Assembly: GCA_020851785.1 (NCBI GenBank)
Contig: JADZCC010000067.1
Coordinates: forward strand, 1-48,323
Direction: 5' to 3'
Origin: Anaerolineales bacterium
Lineage (GTDB): Bacteria; Chloroflexota; Anaerolineae; Anaerolineales; Villigracilaceae
Length of the DNA stretch: 48,323 nt
Part shown: positions 41,750 to 48,323 of the stretch, in pieces
How the letters are laid out: each line of letters opens with the position of its first letter
How positions within the stretch are numbered: position 1 is the stretch's first letter
Notes under the pieces: generated by a model
Databases searched by the model: none
The model's input: the letters and a program-made list of their open reading frames with translations, nothing else
Told to the model about the DNA's origin: nothing
Program-made: the position numbers and the translations under genes

Positions 41750-42830
41750 ATGCAAGAATTAATTCACCGTTTGAAAGCCGCCGAAGAATTGACCCAGCAA
41801 CTTTTGGAGCGTCTTTGACTTTGCGGCCAAAGAACTAAAACTCGGCGAATTGGAAGAGGTGGCGGAGTCCGCTGATTTCTGGAACGATTCCACGAGCGCG
41901 CAAAAGACCATGCGAAGCCTTGCGCCCCTGCGCGACGAAGTGCAGGGCTGGCGAACGCTTAAACAACACCTCCATGATTTAACCGAACTCGCGCAGTTGG
42001 ACGATGACTCGATGCGCGCAGATTTGGAGGCGGAAATTTCCAAACTGGAAACAGATTTGGAAAAACGGGCTTTCGCCGCGATGCTCTCCGGCCCGTACGA
42101 TCAGGATGACGCGATTCTTGCGATTCATGCAGGCGCGGGCGGAACGGATTCGCAGGATTGGGCCTTCATGCTTCAGCGCATGTATTTGCGTTGGGCGGAG
42201 GAAGAAGGCTTTAGCGCCGAAATTTTAGATTCGACCCCCGGCGAAGAAGCGGGGATTAAAAGCGTGACGATTGCAATCGGCGGAAAATATGCCTTTGGCT
42301 ATCTGCGTTCCGAAAAGGGCGTGCATCGCCTGGTGCGCCTTTCGCCGTTCGACTCCGCGCATCGCCGTCATACCTCCTTCGCGTTGATCGAAGTCCTGCC
42401 GCAGGTTTCCATGGAAGACGCGGGCGTGGAGATTAACCCCGGCGAAATTAAGTTGGACGTTTTTCGCTCGTCCGGCGCGGGCGGCCAAAACGTGCAGAAG
42501 AACGCCACCGCCGTGCGGATTACGCACCTGCCCACCGGCATCGTCGTCACCTGTCAAAATGAGCGCTCGCAAACCCAAAACCGCGAGTTTGCGATGAAGA
42601 TCCTCCGCGCGCGCCTGATGGAATTGAGGCAGGCCGAACGTGAAGAAGAGCGCGCCATTTTACGCGGCGAATACACCAAGGCGGAATGGGGCAGTCAGAT
42701 TCGCTCGTACGTTTTGCATCCCTATCAAATGGTCAAGGATCATCGCACCGAGCACGAAGTTGGCAACGCGCAATCGGTTTTAGACGGCAAATTGACCAGC
42801 TTTATGGAAGCTTATCTGAAACAAAAATAG
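41750..42830 (+). CDS. prfB: Peptide chain release factor 2, expressed by +1 programmed frameshift
   Basis: The ATG at 41750, with GGAG upstream, opens 22 codons ending in CTT (41813-41815) followed by in-frame TGA (41816-41818). A +1 slip at CTT-T resumes at GAC (41817) and gives a 359-residue RF2. The full protein has the SPF stop-recognition motif in RLSPFDSAHRRHTSF and the GGQ peptidyl-hydrolysis motif in SSGAGGQNVQKN. RF2 recognises UGA and UAA; low RF2 makes ribosomes pause at the UGA and shift, so the protein regulates itself. The single upstream stop is therefore functional, not a mutation. Confidence 0.96.
41806..41819 (+). promoter_or_regulatory. prfB +1 frameshift site
   Basis: The stimulatory Shine-Dalgarno-like GGAG (41806-41809) is 3 nt upstream of the slippery CTT-TGA-C (41813-41819). 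This is the E. coli arrangement: SD-like element, 3-nt spacer, CTTTGAC. Confidence 0.93.
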
Positions 42831-42845
42831 CGTGTGTCTGCTCCA

Positions 42846-42974
42846 ATGAAATCTCTCCTTCGAAAAATCTTTTCCCGCGAAAATTTATACGCCGCGCTCC
42901 TTTGTCTGATTTTGATCGCGCTGACCATCGCCGCCGCTGATACTGCGCCCACCTGGATTTATCAAGGCTTTTAG
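42846..42974 (+). CDS. DltX-like membrane microprotein
   Basis: 42 residues. A basic N-terminus (KSLLRKIFSRE) leads to one membrane helix (about 14-31) and a short outside tail ending TAPTWIYQGF. DltX of Gram-positive dlt operons is a similar-sized one-helix protein whose C-terminus ends in an [FW]IYxxF-type motif; here Y39 and F42 match. The gene stop is immediately followed by the MBOAT start (TAG then ATG with no gap). The basic residues predict the tail on the outer face, as needed to meet the acyltransferase site. There is no ribosome site before the ATG; it lies 15 bp after prfB. Confidence 0.72.
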   Translation: MKSLLRKIFSRENLYAALLCLILIALTIAAADTAPTWIYQGF

Positions 42975-44375
42975 ATGACCTTCCTGCACCTTGGCGTTTT
43001 CGCGCTTGCGGCCATTGGAATTGGCCGCCTCAAAGTTGGCCGCGAATTGGCTTTGCTGGCGTTCAGCGTCTTCGTCCTCTTTTGGCTTCAGCCCGCCCAG
43101 CCGTTCGTCAGCCTTAGGTTCTGGATTCCTTTTGCCACGCTGGCCATCATCGCCCTCGTTTGGGCCTTGACGGCCCCGCCTGAAGCGCGGGCTATGAAAA
43201 AGAACTGGCCTACCGCGCTTGTGATCTTTGGCGTGATCCTGCTGATTGACCTGAATCAATTTTTTCGTTTGGATGCAATCTACATGACCGCCACGCCGCG
43301 TTTGTGGATGTTGGCCCTGGCCTGGCTTGTTTTTTTTAGCGTAGGTTTGGCGCTATGGCGCGTTCGGCAAACTTCAACCTTGGCCGCACTCGTGGCCTTG
43401 GGCATCCTCTTTATTTTTATTTACCTTAAGACTCCGGCGCTCGTTGTAAAATCTTTTATTTGGATGGATTCCCTGCGCGGCGTTGCCCCTGCAACTCGTC
43501 CGCTCTTTAGCTGGCTCGGCTTTTCATATATTGCCTTTCGGCTCTTGCATACCATTCGGGATTTTCAAGCCCGCCGCCTGCCCGCGCTGACTTTGAGCGA
43601 GTACGTCAACTATGCGATCTTCTTTCCGGCCTTTGTGGCCGGGCCGATTGATCGCGCCGAGCGCTTCGTTGTCGAGCTACGAACCCCCGTCGCTTTAGCC
43701 GAGCAGGATTGGGCGGAGGCCGCGCGACGTTTCATCATCGGCCTGTTCAAGAAATTTGTCGTCGCCGATTCGCTGGCTGTAATTTCAATCAATACCATCT
43801 TTGTGGAGCAAGTCCATTCGCCTGCGTGGTTGTGGCTTTTTCTTTACCTGTATGCCCTGCGAATTTATTTTGACTTTAGCGCCTACAGCGATATTGCGAT
43901 TGGGCTGGCGCGCGTGATGGGCATTCGCCTGCCGGAGAATTTTGCGGCGCCGTATTTCAAACCCAACCTGACGCAATTTTGGAACGCCTGGCACATTACG
44001 CTGACGCAATGGTTTCGCGCCTATTTTTTCAATCCGCTCACGCGCGCCTTGCGTACGAAACAAATTTCAATTCCAGCGATTATTTTTGTTACGCAACTTG
44101 GCACGATGATGTTGATTGGACTATGGCACGGTGTGGCGCTGAATTTTCTGTGTTGGGGAATTTGGCATGGGCTGGGCCTCTTCGTGCAAAACCGCTGGAG
44201 CGAATGGGCGCGCACGAAAATTCAAACGCCGCTGACGCCGCGCCGAAAACTGCTGGCTGACGCCCTGGGCATGTTCCTCACTTTTAATTTTGTTTCGCTG
44301 GGTTGGCTGTTCTTCACGCTACCCACGCCCGCCTTGGCGCTGAATGCCATGTCGAAATTATTTGGGTTTAACTGA
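42975..44375 (+). CDS. MBOAT-family membrane acyltransferase (DltB/AlgI-like)
   Basis: 466 residues with about 11-12 membrane segments. The MBOAT core is clear: NYAIFFPAFVAGPIDRAERF (212-231), IYFDFSAYSDIAIGLARVMG (297-316), the FWNAWHITLTQWFRAYFF segment (335-352) and catalytic His385 in GLWHGVALNFLCWGIWHG. MBOAT proteins move an acyl group from a cytosolic carrier across the membrane to an outside acceptor. Its start abuts the microprotein stop, and its stop overlaps the next start in TGATG, so the genes are co-translated. No alginate or cellulose genes are nearby; the acyl carrier gene in the operon points to a DltB-type role. Confidence 0.92.
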   Translation: MTFLHLGVFALAAIGIGRLKVGRELALLAFSVFVLFWLQPAQPFVSLRFWIPFATLAIIALVWALTAPPEARAMKKNWPTALVIFGVILLIDLNQFFRLDAIYMTATPRLWMLALAWLVFFSVGLALWRVRQTSTLAALVALGILFIFIYLKTPALVVKSFIWMDSLRGVAPATRPLFSWLGFSYIAFRLLHTIRDFQARRLPALTLSEYVNYAIFFPAFVAGPIDRAERFVVELRTPVALAEQDWAEAARRFIIGLFKKFVVADSLAVISINTIFVEQVHSPAWLWLFLYLYALRIYFDFSAYSDIAIGLARVMGIRLPENFAAPYFKPNLTQFWNAWHITLTQWFRAYFFNPLTRALRTKQISIPAIIFVTQLGTMMLIGLWHGVALNFLCWGIWHGLGLFVQNRWSEWARTKIQTPLTPRRKLLADALGMFLTFNFVSLGWLFFTLPTPALALNAMSKLFGFN

Positions 44376-45493
44376 TGAAAACTGTGCGCCCGCAATGGGT
44401 TGTGATTAAGGCTGTGGTTTTATACGCGCTGGTTAATTTGGCCTTTGCGTATTTCAACCCGCCGGTTGGAAAGTTTTCGCTTTACAACTGGCTGATTCCT
44501 GGGCGCGCGCGCGTCCCGTATGAAAGGGAGGTGGAATATTATGAAGCTTCGCATACCATTCCAGTCTATGAAGATTTGGACGCGATGTATCAATCCACGC
44601 TTCTGGCGCAACCCAAACAACCCGATGAATTTAGGGTTTTCCTGCTGGGCGATTCTTCCGCCTGGGGCTTTCAACTCCATCCCGAAGAAACGCTGGTTGG
44701 TCAGCTTAACGCGCTCAACTTGAAAACCTGCGCGGGCAAACGCATCGTTGTCTATAATGCCGCCTTCCCTCTACCGTATGTGATGAAGGACTTAATCCTG
44801 CTGGATAAAGCCCGCGAATATCAGCCGGACTTGTTTTTGTGGACGGTCACTTTGGACGGCTTTCGGAATCGCACGATCTTCACCAATTATTTCCTTGACC
44901 CTTACGCCGAACGCGTGCAAGCGCTGGCGGAGGAATATCAGCTCACAAACTTGGATTTGCAAAAACTGGAAACCCCCACTTTTTGGGATCAAACGCTCAT
45001 CGGCCAGCGTGGCCGCTTGAAGAAAATTTTCCTTTTGCAGGTGCACGGCTTGGGCTGGGCCGCCACCGGTTTGGATTATGATTACCGGAGCTATCCGCCG
45101 CTTTCGCCGGACGTAACCGCAGACGATACTTTCTTTGAAACCCCACCCGGAAAACTTGGGCTGGAAGATCACATGCTGTTTAACGTCTTGGAGGCGGGTT
45201 ACCAATTGGCCGCGCCGACTCCCGTGTTGGTGATTAACGAGCCGATCTTTGTTGCCTCTGGCAAGAACAGCGAAATTCGCTACAATGAGTTCTACCCGCG
45301 CTGGGCGTACGACGAATACCTGACCTACCTGCAAAATTGGATGCGAGTCAACCAACATGACTATGTAGACGCCTGGAATTTATTGCCGCCCGCCGAATTC
45401 ACCGATACGCCGTTTCATCGCACCCCCGCAGGCGAGCGTAAGTTCGCGGAACTCCTGCTTCCGCAAATTCAAAAACTGGCTTGCCCCAAATAA
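44375..45493 (+). CDS. Membrane-anchored SGNH-like protein (DltD/AlgJ-like role)
   Basis: 372 residues. One N-terminal membrane helix (about 8-27) tethers an outside domain. FLLGDSSAWGFQ (89-100) is the GDS block of SGNH hydrolases with S94, and DTPFHRTPAG (344-353) holds a D-x-x-x-H pair near the C-terminus. Such proteins accompany MBOAT acyltransferases (DltD, AlgJ, AlgX, PatB) and help pass the acyl group to the polymer. The third-position spacing (DxxxH instead of DxxH) is slightly unusual. The start overlaps the MBOAT stop by 1 bp. Confidence 0.8.
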   Translation: MKTVRPQWVVIKAVVLYALVNLAFAYFNPPVGKFSLYNWLIPGRARVPYEREVEYYEASHTIPVYEDLDAMYQSTLLAQPKQPDEFRVFLLGDSSAWGFQLHPEETLVGQLNALNLKTCAGKRIVVYNAAFPLPYVMKDLILLDKAREYQPDLFLWTVTLDGFRNRTIFTNYFLDPYAERVQALAEEYQLTNLDLQKLETPTFWDQTLIGQRGRLKKIFLLQVHGLGWAATGLDYDYRSYPPLSPDVTADDTFFETPPGKLGLEDHMLFNVLEAGYQLAAPTPVLVINEPIFVASGKNSEIRYNEFYPRWAYDEYLTYLQNWMRVNQHDYVDAWNLLPPAEFTDTPFHRTPAGERKFAELLLPQIQKLACPK

Positions 45494-45502
45494 GGAATCC
45501 CC

Positions 45503-45754
45503 ATGACGACCGAAGAAATCATTTCCACCCTGTCCAAGCAGATCGCCGAAAAAATTCTCAAACAACCCGGCCGCGCCATCGGCGCTGAAGAACCGCTCAT
45601 CTCCAGTGGGCTGATCGATTCGTTCAGCCTGATGGATCTGGCTCTGTTTGTTGAAGACACGTTTGGCGCGCGCATTGAAGACACCGAGCTAAACGCCAAC
45701 ACGTTCGATTCGCTGACGCAACTTGCCAGTTTAATTCAATCCCGTCGGGCATGA
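45503..45754 (+). CDS. Acyl carrier protein (DltC-like)
   Basis: 83 residues, acidic and helical. GLIDSFSLMDLALFVEDTFG (36-55) contains the DS motif with S40 as the 4'-phosphopantetheine site. It would carry the activated acyl group as a thioester from the ligase to the MBOAT enzyme. AAGGAA precedes the ATG. The stop overlaps the ligase start in ATGA. In size and position it corresponds to DltC. Confidence 0.9.
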   Translation: MTTEEIISTLSKQIAEKILKQPGRAIGAEEPLISSGLIDSFSLMDLALFVEDTFGARIEDTELNANTFDSLTQLASLIQSRRA

Positions 45755-47430
45755 GCGTTTTTTCCCAAAAGTTACTGGCTTTATATCAAAACGCGCCGAA
45801 TCAAATTGCGCTCACGCTCCAAAAGGCGGGGCAAGCCGACGCGCCGATGACGCGCGCGCAACTCCTGCAAGGCGCGCAGGGCTTTGCGCAAACGCTGGCG
45901 GAAAAAAACGTTCAACCCGGCGAAGTGGTTCTGCTCATTTTGCAACATGGCGAAGCGCTGGTTTACGCCTACTTTGGCGCGGTTTTGCATGGCGCCGTTC
46001 CATCCATTATGCCGTTCCTCACCGAAAAACTTTCGCCCGAAAGATATCGCGCTGATCTTTCCGCTTTGTTATCCATTACCAAACCTGCCGCAATCGTCAC
46101 TTATGCGGAATTTGCGGGCGATGTAAATGCCGCGCTTCAAGCGGATTCTTCCGTCCGCACGCTGATTCTGGCTGAAGCCATTGCTCCTCGCGCCATAGAC
46201 GCTTCGCTCTGGCCCGGGCTTGCCCGCCAACCCGACGATGTGGCCTTGCTCCAACATTCTTCCGGCACAACCGGTTTGCAAAAAGGCGTGGCGCTTTCGC
46301 ATCGCGCCGTCTTCAATCAATTGAACAGCTATGCCCAAACCCTGAAGCTAAATGAAAAAGACGTAATCGTTTCGTGGCTTCCGCTATATCACGATATGGG
46401 GCTGATTGCCGGATTCTTGTTGCCTTTATTATGCGGAGCGCCGCTCATCCTCATGTCCCCATTTGATTGGGTGCGCGCGCCGTATCGTTTATTTCAATCG
46501 GTTTCGCAATATCAGGGGACTTTAACCTGGCTTCCCAACTTTGCCTATAACTTTTGTGCGCAAAAGATTCGCGATCGTCACCTCGAAGGCGTGGATTTAT
46601 CCTCATGGCGGGCGGTGATTAACTGCTCCGAGCCGGTGCGCCATGCAAGTCACGCCGCGTTTTATCAGAAGTTCAAGCCCTACGGACTGCGAGAGAACTC
46701 CCTGCACACGTGCTACGCGATGGCGGAAAATGTCTTTGCTGTGACTCAGTCCAATTTGGCGGGTCAGCCTCGAGTGGAGCGGTGCGAGCGCGAAGCTTTG
46801 ATGAACGAGCGGATCGTCCGCGAATCCGCCGCTGAAAATGCAATCACCGTCATGTCGTCCGGCGCGCCGCTTCCGAATGTGGAGATTAAGATCGTGGACG
46901 AACAGGGGAGTGATTTGCCTGAACGGCTGGTTGGCGAAATTCTTTTGAAAAGCGATTGTATGTTGAGCGGCTATTACAACCGGCCGGACGCCACGCAACA
47001 AGCGTTTCGGGACGGTTGGTATCTGACGGGCGATTACGGTTTTCTTTCCGCTGGGGAGTTGTTTGTGATTGGGCGCAAGAAGGACTTGATGATTATTGGC
47101 GGGAAGAATGTGTACCCGCAGGATTTGGAAGCGCTGACGTATGAAGTGGCGGGCGTCCATGCCGGGCGCTCGGTGGCGTTCGGCGTGTTTGACGAAGAGC
47201 AAGGCACCGAGGAAGCGGCGCTAATCGTTGAAGTGGATTCAGAAGATGAGGCTGAACAACAAAAAATTGCGGATTTGATTCGCCAGCACGTCACGAAGAA
47301 TTCAGCGATTGCTTTGCGGCATGTGAAGGTGGTTGGCCCGCAATGGGTGATTAAAACTTCCAGCGGTAAGACGGCCCGGGCGGCCAATAAGGAAAAATTT
47401 TTGCTGGAATTAAAAAACAACAGCCGCTGA
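45751..47430 (+). CDS. Acyl-AMP ligase, FAAL-like (acyl-ACP loading)
   Basis: 559 residues of the ANL superfamily. A3 is HSSGTTGLQKG (169-179); LPLYHDMGLIAGFLLPLLCG (210-229) is the A4 region in the form typical of fatty-acyl-AMP ligases. A long insert after CYAMAENVFAV, running to SSGAPLPNVEIKIVD, is also FAAL-like; GWYLTGDYG and the A10 Lys K540 complete the enzyme. FAALs activate carboxylic acids as adenylates and transfer them to acyl carrier proteins, not to CoA. This differs from the D-alanine-specific DltA. The gene overlaps the ACP gene by 4 bp. The substrate (fatty, hydroxy or amino acid) cannot be read from sequence by eye. Confidence 0.85.
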   Translation: MSVFSQKLLALYQNAPNQIALTLQKAGQADAPMTRAQLLQGAQGFAQTLAEKNVQPGEVVLLILQHGEALVYAYFGAVLHGAVPSIMPFLTEKLSPERYRADLSALLSITKPAAIVTYAEFAGDVNAALQADSSVRTLILAEAIAPRAIDASLWPGLARQPDDVALLQHSSGTTGLQKGVALSHRAVFNQLNSYAQTLKLNEKDVIVSWLPLYHDMGLIAGFLLPLLCGAPLILMSPFDWVRAPYRLFQSVSQYQGTLTWLPNFAYNFCAQKIRDRHLEGVDLSSWRAVINCSEPVRHASHAAFYQKFKPYGLRENSLHTCYAMAENVFAVTQSNLAGQPRVERCEREALMNERIVRESAAENAITVMSSGAPLPNVEIKIVDEQGSDLPERLVGEILLKSDCMLSGYYNRPDATQQAFRDGWYLTGDYGFLSAGELFVIGRKKDLMIIGGKNVYPQDLEALTYEVAGVHAGRSVAFGVFDEEQGTEEAALIVEVDSEDEAEQQKIADLIRQHVTKNSAIALRHVKVVGPQWVIKTSSGKTARAANKEKFLLELKNNSR

Positions 47431-47448
47431 CGCGACTGTTGTTTTTTT
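47414..47448. terminator. Terminator closing the acylation operon
   Basis: Stem AACAACAG / CTGTTGTT plus inner CG pair, with poly-A on the left and seven Ts on the right. It includes the stop codon of the ligase and also faces the convergent S1-domain gene. Confidence 0.85.
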
Positions 47449-47453
47449 GTGAA

Positions 47454-48224
47454 TTATCCGCCGGTGGGGAGGCGTTTGCTCAAAGTGTCGTGCAGTAAAT
47501 TTTCCTGCTCTTCAGACGCTTCCTTGTAGGACTTGCGACGAACCTTGTTGGGCTTTTGCGATTTTTCCAAAGCGACCTGCCAGGCGATCTGCATGGCGGT
47601 GTATTCCGGCTCTTTGGTAATATCTTCCGCGGGCATTTCGTAGGCTTCGTCTTCCTTTTTGCCTTTGCGCTTGCCTTTGGCTTTTCGTTCTTCGCGTTCG
47701 GGTCCTTCTTCAACGACGAGCGTTTGCAAGGCCTTCATACTTAAGCGGATCTGGCGTTTGCGGCGATCCACTTCCAGCACTTTGGCTTCGACTTCGTCGC
47801 CTTCTTTGACGACTTCGCTGGCGGTTTTGACGTAGCCATGGGTGAGTTCGCTGACGTGGATGAGGCCTGGGCGTTCCGCGCCAAAATCCACGAAGGCGCC
47901 GTAGGATTCAAGGCGCACCACTTTGCCTTTGACGACGAGTTCGGGTTGAATCTCTTTCCAGTCGTAGGCCAGGGGTTCAATCATCGTTAATTCAACGCGA
48001 TCTTTCTTGACGCGCTTAACCCAAACGGTGACTTCCTGTCCTTCTTTGACCACATCTTCGACTTTGTTCACCGCGGTTTCCTGAAGTTGGGAAATGTGAA
48101 TCACGCCGGGGAGGGGTTGACCGATGTCCACGAGCGCCCCCGCGAGCATGGTCTTGAGAATCTTGCCGTTAAGTTTGGTTTTGGGTTCGAGCGCTACGGC
48201 GGGCGCAGTATCGGGTGTTGCCAT
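47454..48224 (-). CDS. S1-domain RNA-binding protein (two S1 repeats)
   Basis: 256 residues. Two S1 domains lie at about 16-80 (LAGALVDIGQPLPGVIHISQ) and 93-167 (RLESYGAFVDFGAERPGLIH). A highly charged Lys/Glu tail (about 170-256) follows. It resembles short homologues of ribosomal protein bS1 that bind single-stranded RNA during translation or decay. It has AGGAG seven bases before the ATG and a strong promoter, suggesting high expression. It is not full-length rpsA (four to six repeats). Confidence 0.88.
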   Translation of the reverse strand: MATPDTAPAVALEPKTKLNGKILKTMLAGALVDIGQPLPGVIHISQLQETAVNKVEDVVKEGQEVTVWVKRVKKDRVELTMIEPLAYDWKEIQPELVVKGKVVRLESYGAFVDFGAERPGLIHVSELTHGYVKTASEVVKEGDEVEAKVLEVDRRKRQIRLSMKALQTLVVEEGPEREERKAKGKRKGKKEDEAYEMPAEDITKEPEYTAMQIAWQVALEKSQKPNKVRRKSYKEASEEQENLLHDTLSKRLPTGG

Positions 48225-48275
48225 AGGTGTACTCCTGCTAAAATAGTTACTAATTTGAAATAATGCCGAAAAAAG

Positions 48276-48304
48276 ATTATACCCCCCGCTCGCTTAATCG
48301 TCAA
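48276..48304 (-). promoter_or_regulatory. Promoter of the S1-domain gene
   Basis: Minus-strand TTGACG (48304-48299), a 17-bp spacer and perfect TATAAT (48281-48276), about 52 bp before the ATG. A near-consensus housekeeping promoter. Confidence 0.9.
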
Positions 48305-48323
48305 CGTGAAATTTGTAACATAC

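Noticed and set aside
41750..41818. Early TGA in prfB as a pseudogene signal.
   Set aside because: The GGAG-CGT-CTTTGAC context is the conserved RF2 programmed frameshift.

Overview
The window looks like a chromosomal segment of a bacterium in phylum Chloroflexota, most likely class Anaerolineae. This is inferred from gene content, not from a marker-gene comparison. The clues are a topoisomerase I with a fused N-terminal zinc ribbon, long Thr/Pro-rich stretches in surface proteins, a set of TadE/TadG-type pseudopilins, a MurA with Asp at the fosfomycin-target position, and intermediate GC content by eye. Most genes are housekeeping genes in short operons on both strands, separated by clear stem-loop terminators.

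Layout. 1-300: the 5' end of a REP-associated tyrosine transposase (RAYT) cut by the window edge, with a two-palindrome REP/BIME-like element just upstream. 317-3951 (+): dcd, an MprF-like aminoacyl-lipid synthase and a GAF/HD-GYP protein. 3928-9373 (-): a CruF-like membrane protein, an exonuclease-helicase DinG, a degenerate NERD-like membrane protein and plsX. A tRNA-Leu(GAG) with its own promoter and terminator follows. 9548-15124 (-): a polar amino acid ABC transporter translationally coupled to a dimethylarginine dimethylaminohydrolase-like hydrolase, then a sensor kinase. 15399-24091 (+): rpsP-khpA-rimM, dprA-manC, topA, then a small membrane protein overlapping an unusual kinase-like/methyltransferase fusion, and a hypothetical membrane protein. 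24167-26005 (-): greA, dgt and tRNA-Leu(UAA). 26121-29538 (+): a CBS-pair protein, a second sensor kinase and a YigZ-family protein.

29619-37520 (-) is a pseudopilin locus: prepilin peptidase followed by six TadE/TadG-like proteins. One carries a von Willebrand A domain, and two carry Thr/Pro linkers and a Cys-bracketed beta-rich module. No Tad ATPase, secretin or platform gene lies in the window. 37647-42830 holds murA, two paralogous Thr/Pro-rich lipoproteins, a thioredoxin with a WCNPC active site, ftsY and prfB. The prfB gene keeps the classical +1 programmed frameshift.

The most interesting locus is 42846-47430 (+). It has five tightly packed genes: a 42-residue membrane microprotein ending in WIYQGF, an MBOAT acyltransferase, a membrane-anchored SGNH-like protein, an acyl carrier protein and a fatty-acyl-AMP-ligase-like enzyme. 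The composition and the microprotein tail match the Dlt system (DltX, DltB, DltD, DltC, DltA) that D-alanylates teichoic acids. Here the activating enzyme looks like a fatty-acyl-AMP ligase rather than DltA. I infer a Dlt-like envelope acylation machine that transfers a different acyl group to an unknown extracytoplasmic polymer. The window ends with a two-S1-domain RNA-binding protein read from a strong promoter at the right edge.
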